Shown: positions 26,687 through 36,005 of the stretch, one piece after another
Layout of the letters: the number at the start of each line of letters is the position of its first letter
How positions within the stretch are numbered: the first letter of the stretch is position 1
Source: Tepidimonas charontis
GTDB lineage: Bacteria; Pseudomonadota; Gammaproteobacteria; Burkholderiales; Burkholderiaceae_C
Reading direction: 5' to 3'
NCBI RefSeq assembly: GCF_007556685.1
Contig: NZ_VJON01000005.1
Span: 32,374 to 96,373, forward strand
Length of the DNA stretch: 64,000 nucleotides
Program-made: the position numbers and the translations under genes
The notes under the pieces: model-generated
The model's input: the letters and a program-made list of their open reading frames with translations, nothing else
The model's database searches: none
What the model was told of the DNA's origin: nothing

Positions 26687-26809
26687 GCGAGCATTCCTTT
26701 CCGGATGAGAAAACGGTGACGCGAATCTTACTAGCATCCGACGTGCCAGCGGTAGCGGGTAAACCCAAGGCAGGGGCGTGCCGCGGCCCACGGCGGCTGC
26801 CCTCTCGAC

Positions 26810-27733
26810 TCACGCCGGCAGCGCCGCGTGTAAACGCTGTACGTCGTCCCAAAAACGCTGCGCCACGGGTTTCAAGCGATCACCGCGCGCGCGGTACAGC
26901 CGAATGTCGAGCTCCCCCTGCCAACCTGGGTCCCCACTGGCCAGCACCAGGCGTCCGTCGGCCAGCGCCGGCTGCACGGCGCTGGCGGGCAAAAAGGCCA
27001 CGCCGTGGCCCTCGATGGCCATGGCCTTGAGGCTTTCGGCCATGTCCGTCTCGTACACCCGCTCCAGGTGCACGGCACCCCCCCGTTGGCGCAGCACCCA
27101 CTCCACCACCCGTCCCAGGTAGGCCCCTGGGGCATAGGCCAGATAGGGCACTGGCGCACGGGCGCTGCCGGGCAGCGCCATCAGCGGCCGGCCCTGCGCA
27201 TCGGGGCGGCAAAAGGGGGCCAGCACCTCTCGCCCCAGCGGCAACATGTCGTAGCGCGCCGGATCGAGCTCAATCGGCTGCGAGGGGTGGTGGTATGCCA
27301 ACAGCAGATCGCAGCCCCCCTCGGTCAGCCGCAGCACGGCATCGTGCACGTTGAGCGCCACCAGCCGGGTTTTGAGCGGGCCGAGCGCCGCGCGCAGGCG
27401 CGACAACCACGCCGGGACAAAGGTGAAGGCCAGCGTGTGCGGCACGGCAAACTCGATCGTATCCTTGGCCACCGCCGTGTGCTGGCGCAGCAGCGCGCGC
27501 GTGGTCTGCAAGGCTTGCAAAATCTCCAACGCCTGCGCGTACAGGGTTTTGCCGGCCTCGGTCAGGCGCGTCGGGTAGGAAGAGCGATCGACCAGATCGA
27601 CGCCGGCCCAGGCTTCCAGCGACTGGATGCGGCGCGAAAACGCCGGCTGGGTGACATGGCGCAACTGCGCCGCGCGGCTGAAGCTGCGCGTCTGCGCCAG
27701 GCTGACGAAATCCTCAAGCCACTTGGTTTCCAT
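26810..27733 (-). CDS. LysR-family transcriptional regulator
   Basis: 307 codons. N-terminal winged helix (METKWLEDFVSLAQTRSFSRAAQLRHVTQPAFSRRIQSLE) and a C-terminal effector domain of periplasmic-binding type. The first 20 bases overlap the end of the ABC exporter gene upstream, so it is likely transcribed with it. It reads toward the gltIJKL operon, 123 bases away, and could regulate it, but the effector is unknown. Confidence 0.88.
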   Translation of the reverse strand: METKWLEDFVSLAQTRSFSRAAQLRHVTQPAFSRRIQSLEAWAGVDLVDRSSYPTRLTEAGKTLYAQALEILQALQTTRALLRQHTAVAKDTIEFAVPHTLAFTFVPAWLSRLRAALGPLKTRLVALNVHDAVLRLTEGGCDLLLAYHHPSQPIELDPARYDMLPLGREVLAPFCRPDAQGRPLMALPGSARAPVPYLAYAPGAYLGRVVEWVLRQRGGAVHLERVYETDMAESLKAMAIEGHGVAFLPASAVQPALADGRLVLASGDPGWQGELDIRLYRARGDRLKPVAQRFWDDVQRLHAALPA

Positions 27734-29615
27734 CGTGATCTCCCGCTGCTGCAGCCACGGGCTCGGCGGCAGCGGCGGCGCTGTGCTGCAGCGCCCACAG
27801 CTGTGCGTAGCGTCCGCCGGCGGCCAGCAGCGCAGCGTGGGTGCCGCGTTCGATGACCTGGCCGTGCTCCAACACCACGATCTCATCCGCATCGACGATG
27901 GTGGAGAGGCGATGCGCGATCACCAGCGTGGTGCGGTTGCGTGCCAGCCGCCGCAGCTCGCCCTGGATGGCGCGTTCGCTGACCGAGTCCAGCGCCGACG
28001 TGGCCTCGTCCAGGATCAGGATCGGGGGGTCTTTGAGCAGCGTGCGCGCGATCGCCACCCGCTGCTTCTCGCCGCCGGAGAGTTTCAGGCCCCGCTCACC
28101 CACCACGGTCTGCCACCCCTGGGGCAGGCGCTCGATGAACGCCAGGATGTGCGCCGCGCGCGCGGCTTCGCGCACCGCATCGAAATCGGCCTCTGGCCGG
28201 CCGTAGCGAATGTTGTATTCGATGGTGTCGTTGAAGAGCACCGTATCCTGTGGCACCACCCCGATGGCGCGCCGCAGGCTGTCCAGCGTCAGCGTGCGCA
28301 CATCCTGCCCATCGATCAGGATGCGCCCGGCACCGGCGCTGTCTCCGGGCCGGCCCACGTCGTAGAAGCGAAACAGCAGTCGCGCCAGCGTCGATTTGCC
28401 CGCCCCCGACGCGCCCACCACCGCCACCGTGCGCCCCGCCGGTATCGTGAAGCTGACGCCGCGCAAAATCACGCGCTCGCGCTCATAGGCGAAGTGCACA
28501 TCCTCGAAGCGCACCTCGGGCGGGCCGCTCACGCGCAGTGGGCGGGCGTCGGGGGCATCGCGTACCTCCAGTGGCTGCTGCAGCAAATCGAACAACCGCG
28601 CCAGGTCGGTCAGGCTCTGGCGAATCTCGCGGTACAACACCCCCAGAAAGTTCAGTGGCATGGTCAGCTGCAGCAAAAAGGCGTTGACCATCACCAGGTC
28701 ACCCAGGGTCATCGCGCCGGCCTGCACCGCCGCCACCGCATGCCACAGCAGCGCCACCAGCGCCACCGCGATGATGGCCTGCTGCCCGACGTTGAGCAGC
28801 GACAGCGACGCCTGGGTGCGCATACGCGCACGCCGCAGTCGCAGCAGGCTGTCGTCGTAGCGCTGGGCCTCCCAGCCCTCGTTGTTGAAATATTTGACCG
28901 TTTCGTAATTGAGCAGGGCGTCGATGGCGCGCCCGCTGCTGATCGACTCGGCCTCGTTCATCTGGCGCCGAATGCCGGTGCGCCACTGCGTCACCCGCAC
29001 TGTGAAGGCCACGTACGCCACCAAGGCCGCTAACGTCACCGCCACATACCAGGCACCAAAGGCCGCCCCCAGCAAGGTCAGCACCAGCAGCACCTCCACC
29101 AGCGTGGGCAAGACGCTGTACAGCGAATACGACACCAACGACTGCACGGCGCGCGTGCCGCGCTCGATGTCGCGCGTCAGCACCCCCGTTTGGCGCTGCA
29201 GGTGAAAGCGCAAGCCCAACCCCATCAGGTGATCGAACGCCCGGCGCGCAATCGCCCTCGTCACCGACTCGGTCACCGGCAAAAACACCCACTCGCGCAG
29301 CTCGGTCAGCGCCGTCGCGCTCAGGCGCAGAGCGCCATAGGCCAGCACCAGCGCCACTGGCGCGGCCCACCAGGCTGCCGCTGCCGGCGCACCGGGGGTG
29401 AGCGCATCGACCAGCACCTTCAACAGCACCGGCACCCCCACCGTGGCCAGCTTGGCCGCCACCATCAGCGCCAGTGCGGCCGCCACCCGCAGCCGGTACG
29501 GCCAGACGTACGGCAGCAGGGCGCGCAGCACCGCGGCATCGGAGGTTTGCGGATGCCCCTCGCTCGCCGGCGCCGGCAAGGGCAGGCCACGCGCCAGGGT
29601 CGATCGACCACGCAT
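27714..29615 (-). CDS. ABC exporter, Atm1/HMT1-like fused permease-ATPase
   Basis: 633 codons. N-terminal membrane domain with about six segments (residues 32-310) containing the Atm1-type motif NYETVKYFNNE, then an ATPase domain with Walker A GASGAGKST, Q-loop VPQDTVLFNDTIEYNIRYG, signature LSGGEKQR, Walker B ILILDEATSALD and H-loop IAHRLSTI. The Atm1 group exports glutathione-linked sulfur or heavy-metal compounds. Start at ATG 29615, 8-9 bases after GGAGA; the longer frame would begin with TTG. Confidence 0.87.
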   Translation of the reverse strand: MRGRSTLARGLPLPAPASEGHPQTSDAAVLRALLPYVWPYRLRVAAALALMVAAKLATVGVPVLLKVLVDALTPGAPAAAAWWAAPVALVLAYGALRLSATALTELREWVFLPVTESVTRAIARRAFDHLMGLGLRFHLQRQTGVLTRDIERGTRAVQSLVSYSLYSVLPTLVEVLLVLTLLGAAFGAWYVAVTLAALVAYVAFTVRVTQWRTGIRRQMNEAESISSGRAIDALLNYETVKYFNNEGWEAQRYDDSLLRLRRARMRTQASLSLLNVGQQAIIAVALVALLWHAVAAVQAGAMTLGDLVMVNAFLLQLTMPLNFLGVLYREIRQSLTDLARLFDLLQQPLEVRDAPDARPLRVSGPPEVRFEDVHFAYERERVILRGVSFTIPAGRTVAVVGASGAGKSTLARLLFRFYDVGRPGDSAGAGRILIDGQDVRTLTLDSLRRAIGVVPQDTVLFNDTIEYNIRYGRPEADFDAVREAARAAHILAFIERLPQGWQTVVGERGLKLSGGEKQRVAIARTLLKDPPILILDEATSALDSVSERAIQGELRRLARNRTTLVIAHRLSTIVDADEIVVLEHGQVIERGTHAALLAAGGRYAQLWALQHSAAAAAEPVAAAAGDHDGNQVA

Positions 29616-29632
29616 GAACGACAATCTCCGCT

Positions 29633-30112
29633 ATGGAATCGATGAAGCCAACAGACCCGATCGTACCCGCAAGCCCTGCTGCCCTGCCCACCGACAAAGA
29701 ACTGGTGCTGCGCGTCATCCCGATGCCGGCCGACGTCAACGCCAACGGCGACATCTTTGGCGGCTGGGTGATGGCGCAGGTGGATCTGGCCGGATCGGTG
29801 ATTCCGGCCCGCTATATGGGCGGGCGGTTCGCCACCGTCGCCGTCAATCAGTTTTTGTTCAAACAGCCGGTGAAGGTGGGCGACTTGCTGAGCTTTTACA
29901 GCACCTTGGTGCGCATCGGCCACACGTCGATCACGGTGCGGGTGGAGGTGTGGGCCGAACGCCAGCGCCCGCACTACCAATGCGTCAAGGTCACCGAGGC
30001 GACGCTGACCTATGTGGCCATCGACGAGCACGGCAAACCACGGCCGGTGCCACGCCCCGCCAGCGCATCTGCGCACCCCGCAAGCAATCAACCCACGGCT
30101 GCGCAGGACTGA
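29633..30112 (+). CDS. Acyl-CoA thioesterase, YciA/hotdog type
   Basis: 159 codons. Single hotdog domain: VIPMPADVNANGDIFGGWVMAQVDLAG (catalytic Asn/Asp region) and VNQFLFKQPVKVGDLLSFYS. Cleaves acyl-CoA esters to keep the CoA pool free. Its start is only 17 bases from the divergent ABC exporter start, so the promoter of each must lie inside the other gene unless the starts are misplaced. An ATG at 29642 is the alternative. The last 15 residues are a low-complexity tail. Confidence 0.88.
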   Translation: MESMKPTDPIVPASPAALPTDKELVLRVIPMPADVNANGDIFGGWVMAQVDLAGSVIPARYMGGRFATVAVNQFLFKQPVKVGDLLSFYSTLVRIGHTSITVRVEVWAERQRPHYQCVKVTEATLTYVAIDEHGKPRPVPRPASASAHPASNQPTAAQD

Positions 30113-30200
30113 GCCAAGCGGGCTTGCCTGCGACCGGCGGGCAAGGGCCGCATGACCGCCCACCCGCCGCGGACGACTGCCACAGGCTCGTGATCTCGGC

Positions 30201-30226
30201 AAAAAAAACCGGCCGCTGGGGCCGGT
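30201..30226 (-). terminator. Strong intrinsic terminator of a candidate small RNA
   Basis: On the minus strand ACCGGCC/GGCCGGT form a 7-bp stem around a short loop, followed by eight T (30208-30201). No protein gene on that strand ends near here except ampG, 250 bases away, which has its own hairpin. Confidence 0.75.
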
Positions 30227-30412
30227 CAAGTCCATCAGGACGTCGTTGGGGTCAAGGTGCCGCACACCCACCCACGCCGGCTCATCCTTTGACCGGGCGC
30301 GACCGCCCCCCGGCGCCACGCCGAGGGGCTGCGCACCGCCTCCCTGCCTTGTTTGTTGTACGGACAACGGCCAAGCCTTGGACCCAGGTTGCCCTGGTCG
30401 ATGTGACAGCTT
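30201..30412 (-). ncRNA. Candidate small RNA, possibly 6S-like
   Basis: A gene-free stretch of 365 bases between ampG and the thioesterase gene holds, on the minus strand, a GATAAT -10 box (30424-30419), about 185 bases of structured sequence and the strong terminator. 5' and 3' parts can pair: GGGTC-C-AAGG near the 5' end with CCTT-GACCC near the 3' end, and CAGG with CCTG outside it. Length and long imperfect stem recall 6S RNA (ssrS). The -35 is poor and no family search was possible. Short open frames inside lack ribosome binding sites. Confidence 0.4.
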
Positions 30413-30430
30413 GATCAGATTATCGAGGGA

Positions 30431-30466
30431 AAAAGCGCCCCCCCGACCTCCCCTGTTTGGGGGAGG
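30431..30466 (-). terminator. Weak terminator downstream of ampG
   Basis: On the minus strand CCTCCCC/GGGGAGG form a 7-bp stem around a CAAACA loop 12 bases past the ampG stop; five T follow only after a GC-rich stretch, so termination may be partial or Rho-assisted. Confidence 0.4.
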
Positions 30467-30477
30467 CTGGCCGGACA

Positions 30478-32073
30478 TCATCCGCGTGCCGGCGCTTGCG
30501 TGGGCAGCCGCCGCCCGGCCCAGGTCACCAATCCCAACACCGGCAGTCCCAACAACGTCGTCAACACGAAAAAGCCCGGGTAGCCCAAGGCATCCACCAG
30601 CGTGCCGGCGTAACCGCCCAAGGTCTTGGGCAGCAGCGTCATCAGCGAACTGAAAATGGCGTACTGCACCGCCGTAAAGCGCACCTGCGTCAAACTGGAC
30701 AGAAAAGCCACGAAGGCGGCACTGGCAAAGCCGGCGGCCAGGTTGTCGGCTGCAACGACCGCGTACAGAAGAAAGCGCTGTGGTCCAGCCAGGGCCAAGC
30801 CGATGAAGGCCAGATTGGTCAGTGCCGACAGCAGCGCCCCCCACCACAGAGCGCGCAGCACGCCCAAGCCGCCCGCCAGCAGCCCCCCCAAAAAGCCACC
30901 CGCAATGCTGACGACGACCCCAAAGGTCTTCACCGCGGCGGCGATATCCGGCTTGGAAAACCCCACATCCTGATAAAAGACGTTGCTGATGACGCCGAGC
31001 ACGATGTCGGACATCCGATACAACCCCACGATGGCCAGCAGCAGCACCGCGTCGGCCCAGCCGTGGCGCACGAAAAACGCCCGCACCGGCTCCACCCAGG
31101 TGGCGCGCACCGCCGCCGGCGGCGCCACCCCCAGGCGCACCAGCGTCAACCCCGTCAGCGCGGCGCCGGCCAGCGCCACCGCCAGCCGCGCCGCCTCCCA
31201 CAGAAAAGCACCCAACGGCCCCCACGACACGGGGCCCCAGGCCACCCCCCAGCCCCAAAACAGCGCCACGAACGCCACTACCGCCGCCACAAATACCGCC
31301 AGCAGGCGCGCGTGCTGGACGGCTGGGCGCGGTGCCACGTCGGCGTCCACCGGCGGCTCGGGCACCAGCAGTGTGGTCAGCACCCCTACCCCCATGGCCA
31401 GTGCGGCGCAGGCGTAGGCCGCCGCCCAGGCGCCATACACGTACTGGCCTTTGGCCGAGCCCCAGGCCGCGGCCAGATACAGCACCCCGGCGCCCGCCAC
31501 CACCATGCCCATCCGATAGCCGGCGATGTAGGCCGACGACAACACGCCCTGGCGGCGTGCGCTGGCGATTTCGATGCGGTAAGCGTCGATCACGATGTCT
31601 TGCGTGGCCGACATGAAGCCCAATAGCACCGCGAATGCAGCCATCCGCACCAAGGCCGTCCCGCCGGCGGCGGGGTCGGTGCTGGCCATACCCAGAATCG
31701 CTGCCACCACACCCAACTGCGCCAGCAGCAGCCAGGCACGCCGCCGCCCCAGGCGCGCGGTCAGCCCCGGCAGGGGCAAGCGGTCCACCAGCGGCGCCCA
31801 AACGAACTTGAAGGAATACGCCAGCGCCGCCCAACTGAAAAACGTCACCGCGCGGCGCTCCACGCCCGCCTCACCCAGCCACAGCGACAGCGACGAAAAA
31901 ATCAGCAACAGCGGCAAGCCCGCCGAGAAGCCCAGCGCCGCCAACGCCAGCACGCGCCGGTCCCACAACAGCGCCCGGCTGCGCCGCGCCCAGCGCCGCA
32001 GAGGCCAGCGTCTGGCAGGCGCACGTGCCAAGTGGAGCGACGATGTGGATGACACGACGGACACAGACCCCAC
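30478..32073 (-). CDS. ampG: AmpG-like muropeptide/MFS permease
   Basis: 531 codons with about 14 hydrophobic segments, as in AmpG. Characteristic blocks: LGFSAGLPLLLIFSSLSLWL, KFVWAPLVDR, FMSATQDIVIDAYRIE and SALTNLAFIGLALA. AmpG imports anhydromuropeptides for cell-wall recycling. The start is uncertain: no ATG exists before the first membrane segment, so a GTG at 32073 is given, leading to a basic N-terminal tail of about 40 residues; a downstream TTG is equally possible. Divergent from the M48 peptidase gene. Confidence 0.85.
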   Translation of the reverse strand: MGSVSVVSSTSSLHLARAPARRWPLRRWARRSRALLWDRRVLALAALGFSAGLPLLLIFSSLSLWLGEAGVERRAVTFFSWAALAYSFKFVWAPLVDRLPLPGLTARLGRRRAWLLLAQLGVVAAILGMASTDPAAGGTALVRMAAFAVLLGFMSATQDIVIDAYRIEIASARRQGVLSSAYIAGYRMGMVVAGAGVLYLAAAWGSAKGQYVYGAWAAAYACAALAMGVGVLTTLLVPEPPVDADVAPRPAVQHARLLAVFVAAVVAFVALFWGWGVAWGPVSWGPLGAFLWEAARLAVALAGAALTGLTLVRLGVAPPAAVRATWVEPVRAFFVRHGWADAVLLLAIVGLYRMSDIVLGVISNVFYQDVGFSKPDIAAAVKTFGVVVSIAGGFLGGLLAGGLGVLRALWWGALLSALTNLAFIGLALAGPQRFLLYAVVAADNLAAGFASAAFVAFLSSLTQVRFTAVQYAIFSSLMTLLPKTLGGYAGTLVDALGYPGFFVLTTLLGLPVLGLVTWAGRRLPTQAPARG

Positions 32074-32299
32074 AGCTCAAGCGACCCACGACGCGCCGCG
32101 CGTCGCACCACGAGCGGGCAGTCGGCACCCCCCACGCCATCCCGAGACAACCCGTGACGCCGAGCCGGCGCGGCGATGCCACCCGCACAGAGCGCATCAT
32201 ACGTCCTGCCCTCGGCACCCGCGGGCATCACGGCACGCAGGGCACGGGCCACGGTGGCGCCCGTCGCCCTCCAACCCCGCCATGGCCTATCATCGGCCC

Positions 32300-33145
32300 A
32301 TGTGCTGGATGTGCCTGGCCCGCTCTTGTCTGCCGCGCCGCGGCTTTCTGACCTCATTGGCCGCCGGCGGCGCCGGGCTGGCGCTGGCTCCGGCCGCCGG
32401 CCTGGCCCAGGTCGATGTGGGGCCGCCGTCGTCGATGCGCAAGCTGGTCAGCGCCGAGCAACTGGAAAGCGCCGCCGCGCAACAGTACCAGCAGCTGCTG
32501 GCGCAAGCGCGCACCAAAGGCGCGCTGGCGCCCGACGACCACCCGCAGCTGCGGCGGCTGCGCGCCACGGCGCGGCGGCTGCTGCCGCACACCCCCGCGT
32601 GGAATCCGCGCGCCAGCCGCTGGCAGTGGGAGGTCCACCTCATCGGCAGCCGGCAGATCAACGCCTTTTGTATGCCCGGCGGCAAGATCGCGTTTTTCAC
32701 CGGCATTCTCGACCAGTTGGCGCTGACCGATGATGAAGCCGCGATGGTGATGGGCCACGAAATGGCGCACGCCCTGCGCGAGCACGCGCGCGAGCGTATC
32801 GCCAAGACCCAGGCCACCGGCCTCGGCCTGTCGCTGGGCGCGCAGCTGTTGGGGCTGGGCGATGTCGGACGGCTGGCCGCCGACCTGGGCACCCAGTTGC
32901 TGAGTCTGAAGTTCAGCCGCGAGGACGAAACCGAGGCCGACCTGGTGGGGCTGGAACTGGCCGCCCGCGGCGCGTACGATCCGCGCGCCAGCGTCTCGCT
33001 GTGGCGTAAGATGGCCGCCGTCACTGGCAACAATGGGCTGGAGTTTCTATCCACCCACCCCAGCGGACCCAACCGCATCCGCGACCTGGAGGCCAACATC
33101 CCCAAAGTCGAAGGCTTGTACGAGCAGGCGCGGCGCGCCGGTTGA
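32300..33145 (+). CDS. Exported M48-family metallopeptidase, Tat-type signal
   Basis: 281 codons. The N-terminus LPRRGFLTSLAAGGA has a twin-arginine pattern (RRxFL), so folded export is likely. Peptidase M48 domain with the zinc motif HEMAH at residues 153-157 and third ligand in EDETEADLVG. Similar to the LoiP/YcaL group that acts on outer-membrane proteins. It ends without TPR repeats. An in-frame ATG at 32282 would add six residues. Substrate unknown. Confidence 0.85.
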   Translation: MCWMCLARSCLPRRGFLTSLAAGGAGLALAPAAGLAQVDVGPPSSMRKLVSAEQLESAAAQQYQQLLAQARTKGALAPDDHPQLRRLRATARRLLPHTPAWNPRASRWQWEVHLIGSRQINAFCMPGGKIAFFTGILDQLALTDDEAAMVMGHEMAHALREHARERIAKTQATGLGLSLGAQLLGLGDVGRLAADLGTQLLSLKFSREDETEADLVGLELAARGAYDPRASVSLWRKMAAVTGNNGLEFLSTHPSGPNRIRDLEANIPKVEGLYEQARRAG

Positions 33146-33234
33146 CCGCCGGTGCTGCCCCGCGCCCGACCGCGTGCGCCCCCTGCCCGGGGAGGCCGGG
33201 CGGCTGTGGCGCCTCGTTTGCAGCCCCGTCTGGG

Positions 33235-33873
33235 TCAGGTGCCGCCGACGAAGGGATTGCTGCGGCGCTCGCGGCCAAAGGTACTCTCGGGGCCATGGCC
33301 GGGAATGAAGACCGTATCGTCGCCCATCGGCCACAGACGCTGCGTGATGCTGGCGATGAGCTGGTCGTGATCCCCGCCGGGGAAGTCGGTGCGGCCGATG
33401 CTGCCGGCAAACAGCACGTCGCCGACGAACGCGCGCTTGGCTTGGGCGCTATGAAACACCACATGCCCCGGCGTGTGCCCTGGGCAATGGCGCACCTGCA
33501 AGGTGCACTCGCCCACCGAGACGGTATCGCCGTCATAGAGCCAGCGTGTCGGTGTAAACGCCCGCGCGGGCGGAAAACCGAACATTTGGCTTTGCTGCGG
33601 CAGGGCGTCGATCCAGAATTGGTCGCCTGGGTGCGGGCCGACGATGGGCAATCCCAGCCGCTCGGCCAGCTCGCCGGCACCGCCGGCGTGGTCGATGTGC
33701 GCGTGCGTCAGCCAGATCTGGCCCAACGCCAGCCCCAGGCGATCGCTTTCGGCCAGCACGGTGTCGATGTCGCCCCCGGGGTCGATCACCGCCGCCTGCC
33801 GCGTGGCCTCGCACCACAGCAGCGAGCAGTTCTGGGCAAACGGTGTGACCGGGATCGTCAGATAGCGCAGCAT
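33235..33873 (-). CDS. MBL-fold hydrolase, YcbL/glyoxalase II-like
   Basis: 212 codons. Metal-binding motif HAHIDH at residues 57-62, then HCPGHTPGH, FVGDVLFAGSIGRTDFPGGD and a final PGHGPESTFGRERRSNPF, all typical of the short glyoxalase-II-like group that hydrolyses thioesters such as S-lactoylglutathione. ATG 33873 is chosen; one at 33882 adds three residues. It lies 25 bases downstream of the GspE/PilB-like gene and may be co-transcribed with it. Confidence 0.88.
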   Translation of the reverse strand: MLRYLTIPVTPFAQNCSLLWCEATRQAAVIDPGGDIDTVLAESDRLGLALGQIWLTHAHIDHAGGAGELAERLGLPIVGPHPGDQFWIDALPQQSQMFGFPPARAFTPTRWLYDGDTVSVGECTLQVRHCPGHTPGHVVFHSAQAKRAFVGDVLFAGSIGRTDFPGGDHDQLIASITQRLWPMGDDTVFIPGHGPESTFGRERRSNPFVGGT

Positions 33874-33898
33874 GGCCGCCATTGTAGGCAGTGCGCCG

Positions 33899-35884
33899 TC
33901 ACACATTGGTGGCGGCGATGACCTCGGACAAATCGGTCAGACCCGCCAATACCTTTTCGATGCCATCCTGGCGCAAGGTGTGCATGCCCGCCGCCAGCGC
34001 CGCGGCGCGGATATCGCCAGCCGGCGAGCGATGCCGGATATGGTGCCGAATCGCATCGTCGCACAGCATCAACTCATAGATGCCCAGGCGACCTTTGTAC
34101 CCCCGGCCCTCGCAGACTTCACAGCCGCGCTTGACATAGGCGCGCACGACGCGCCGAGCGCCGACGTCCACGCCGTAAGCCGCACGCCAGCGCTCGATCT
34201 GCCCCGCCACATCCAGCGATGCGCCCGGCTCGGCACTGGAGCTCAGGTAGTGCGTAGCCAGTGCTTCGAGCTCGTCGTCGGTGGCCGGGCGGCTTTGCAC
34301 ACAATGCTTGCACAGGCGACGCACCAAGCGCTGCGCCAGAATGGCCAGCAGCGAATCGGAAAAATTGAACGGATCAATGCCGATCTCCAGCAGTCGCGTG
34401 ATACTCTCGGGCGCGCTGTTGGTGTGCAGTGTGGACAACACCAAGTGCCCGGTCAGCGACGCCTCCACGGCGATGCGCGCGGTCTCCTCGTCACGCATCT
34501 CGCCGATCATGATCACGTCCGGGTCGGCGCGCAAGAAGGTGCGCATCGCAGCAGCAAACGTCCAGCCGATGCGCGCATTGATCTGCACCTGGCGCAGCCC
34601 AGCCTGCGTGATCTCGATCGGGTCTTCGGCGGTCCAGATTTTGCGGTCTTCGGTGTTGATGTCAGCAATCAGGGAGTGCAGCGTGGTGGTCTTGCCGCTG
34701 CCGGTGGGCCCGCACACCAAAATCAGGCCGTAGGGCTTGAGCGCCATGCGGCGCAGATCGGCCAAGTCGCGCTCGGACAGCCCGATGCCATCCAAGGGCA
34801 TCGGCTTGGAAGCCGCCAACAGCCGCAGCACCACGTCTTCCAGACCAGCGGTGGTCGGCACCGTGACCACGCGCAGCTCGGTCTTGATGCCACCGAAGCG
34901 CGCAAAGTCGATCTTGCCGTCCTGCGGCTTGCGGTGCTCCGAAATGTCCATGCCGGCCATGATCTTGATGCGCGCCACCAGGGCATAGCGAAAGCGCGCA
35001 TCGATTTCCATGTAGCGCTTGAGCTCGCCGTCGATGCGCAGCCGCACGCGCACCGGCTTCGGCGGCGGCTCGGTCTCGATGTGAATATCGGAGGCCTTCT
35101 GCGCGATCGCTTCCTCGATCAGGCTGTTGATCAGGCGCACCAGGGTGTTGTCGGCCTCACTGACGACATCGGTCTGCTGCTCCGCGCCCACCTCGGCGGC
35201 CTGCTGCAAATCGGCCAGCCAATCGTGCGCCGTCAGACGCCGGCGGTTCGCCTCTGCACCGACGTGCTCGCCGTGGCGTGCGGGCTGCAGTCCAGACAGT
35301 GCCGGGGTCGTCTCGTAGGCCCGGGCCAAAGCCGCTGGCAGCGTACCCGGTGCGGCCAGCACCGGCCGCAGGCGGCGCTGCGTGAGGAATCGCAGCTCCT
35401 CCAGCAGCCGTTGGTCGAGCGGATCGGCCATCAGCACCGCCAGTTCGTCGCCGCGCAGCGCCAGCGGCACCACCGATTCGCGCTGCGCCAGCGCCTGCGG
35501 TACCAGCGCCACGGCCTCGCGGTCGAAGGCAAAGTGCGTGGGATCGACGGTGTGGTTGCCCAACCACGTGGCGATGGCTTGATGCAACTGTGTCTCCGAC
35601 ACCAAGCCGCGCTCGATCAACCAGTCCCCCACCTGGCGGTCCACCCCCAGGTGGCGCTGCTCGTGCTGCGTCACCAGCACCTCGCGCAGCTGCTGCTCGC
35701 TCAGAAAACCCATTTGCACCAGCGCTTCACCCAGGTGGCGTGCAGTGAGCGCACGCGTCTGGGGTCGGTCCAACAGCGCCCACAACTCGGCCGCGGTGCG
35801 CGGCTGCAGGGGCGAAGCCGGAGCCGGCGCGGCTGGGCACGGTGCGGAATCGTTGTCAGAGTCGACGCTCATGGCGTCAAGCAT
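33899..35884 (-). CDS. GspE/PilB-family secretion or pilus ATPase
   Basis: 661 codons. N-terminal GspE_N-like domains (residues about 40-190, with LGEALVQMGFLSEQQL and VGDWLIERGLVSE), then the hexameric ATPase with Walker A GPTGSGKTT, Asp box, Walker B DVIMIGEMRDEETA, His box LVLSTLHTN and a zinc-binding CKHC...CEVCEGRG module. Such ATPases power type IV pili or type II secretion. No pil or gsp gene is nearby, so the partner machine must be elsewhere. ATG 35884 is used; another lies four codons in. Confidence 0.85.
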   Translation of the reverse strand: MLDAMSVDSDNDSAPCPAAPAPASPLQPRTAAELWALLDRPQTRALTARHLGEALVQMGFLSEQQLREVLVTQHEQRHLGVDRQVGDWLIERGLVSETQLHQAIATWLGNHTVDPTHFAFDREAVALVPQALAQRESVVPLALRGDELAVLMADPLDQRLLEELRFLTQRRLRPVLAAPGTLPAALARAYETTPALSGLQPARHGEHVGAEANRRRLTAHDWLADLQQAAEVGAEQQTDVVSEADNTLVRLINSLIEEAIAQKASDIHIETEPPPKPVRVRLRIDGELKRYMEIDARFRYALVARIKIMAGMDISEHRKPQDGKIDFARFGGIKTELRVVTVPTTAGLEDVVLRLLAASKPMPLDGIGLSERDLADLRRMALKPYGLILVCGPTGSGKTTTLHSLIADINTEDRKIWTAEDPIEITQAGLRQVQINARIGWTFAAAMRTFLRADPDVIMIGEMRDEETARIAVEASLTGHLVLSTLHTNSAPESITRLLEIGIDPFNFSDSLLAILAQRLVRRLCKHCVQSRPATDDELEALATHYLSSSAEPGASLDVAGQIERWRAAYGVDVGARRVVRAYVKRGCEVCEGRGYKGRLGIYELMLCDDAIRHHIRHRSPAGDIRAAALAAGMHTLRQDGIEKVLAGLTDLSEVIAATNV

Positions 35885-36005
35885 CGCGCGAGACCGATTG
35901 CCCCGAGCGGCACCGGGCGCTGGCCGATCGGCACCCCCTCACCGCCGGCGGTCACGTCTGGCGCGGTGTTTGCGCAGTGGCGCGCCCGTGCGCGACAATG
36001 CAGCC

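Noticed and set aside
30240..30300. Short frame MSRRGWVCGTLTPTTS on the minus strand
   Set aside because: It lies inside the candidate small RNA without a ribosome binding site; the Trp codon alone does not make it a leader peptide.
30201..30412. 4.5S (SRP) RNA or tmRNA as identity of the candidate small RNA
   Set aside because: The conserved GGAAGCAGC-type core of SRP RNA and the tRNA-like end of tmRNA are absent.
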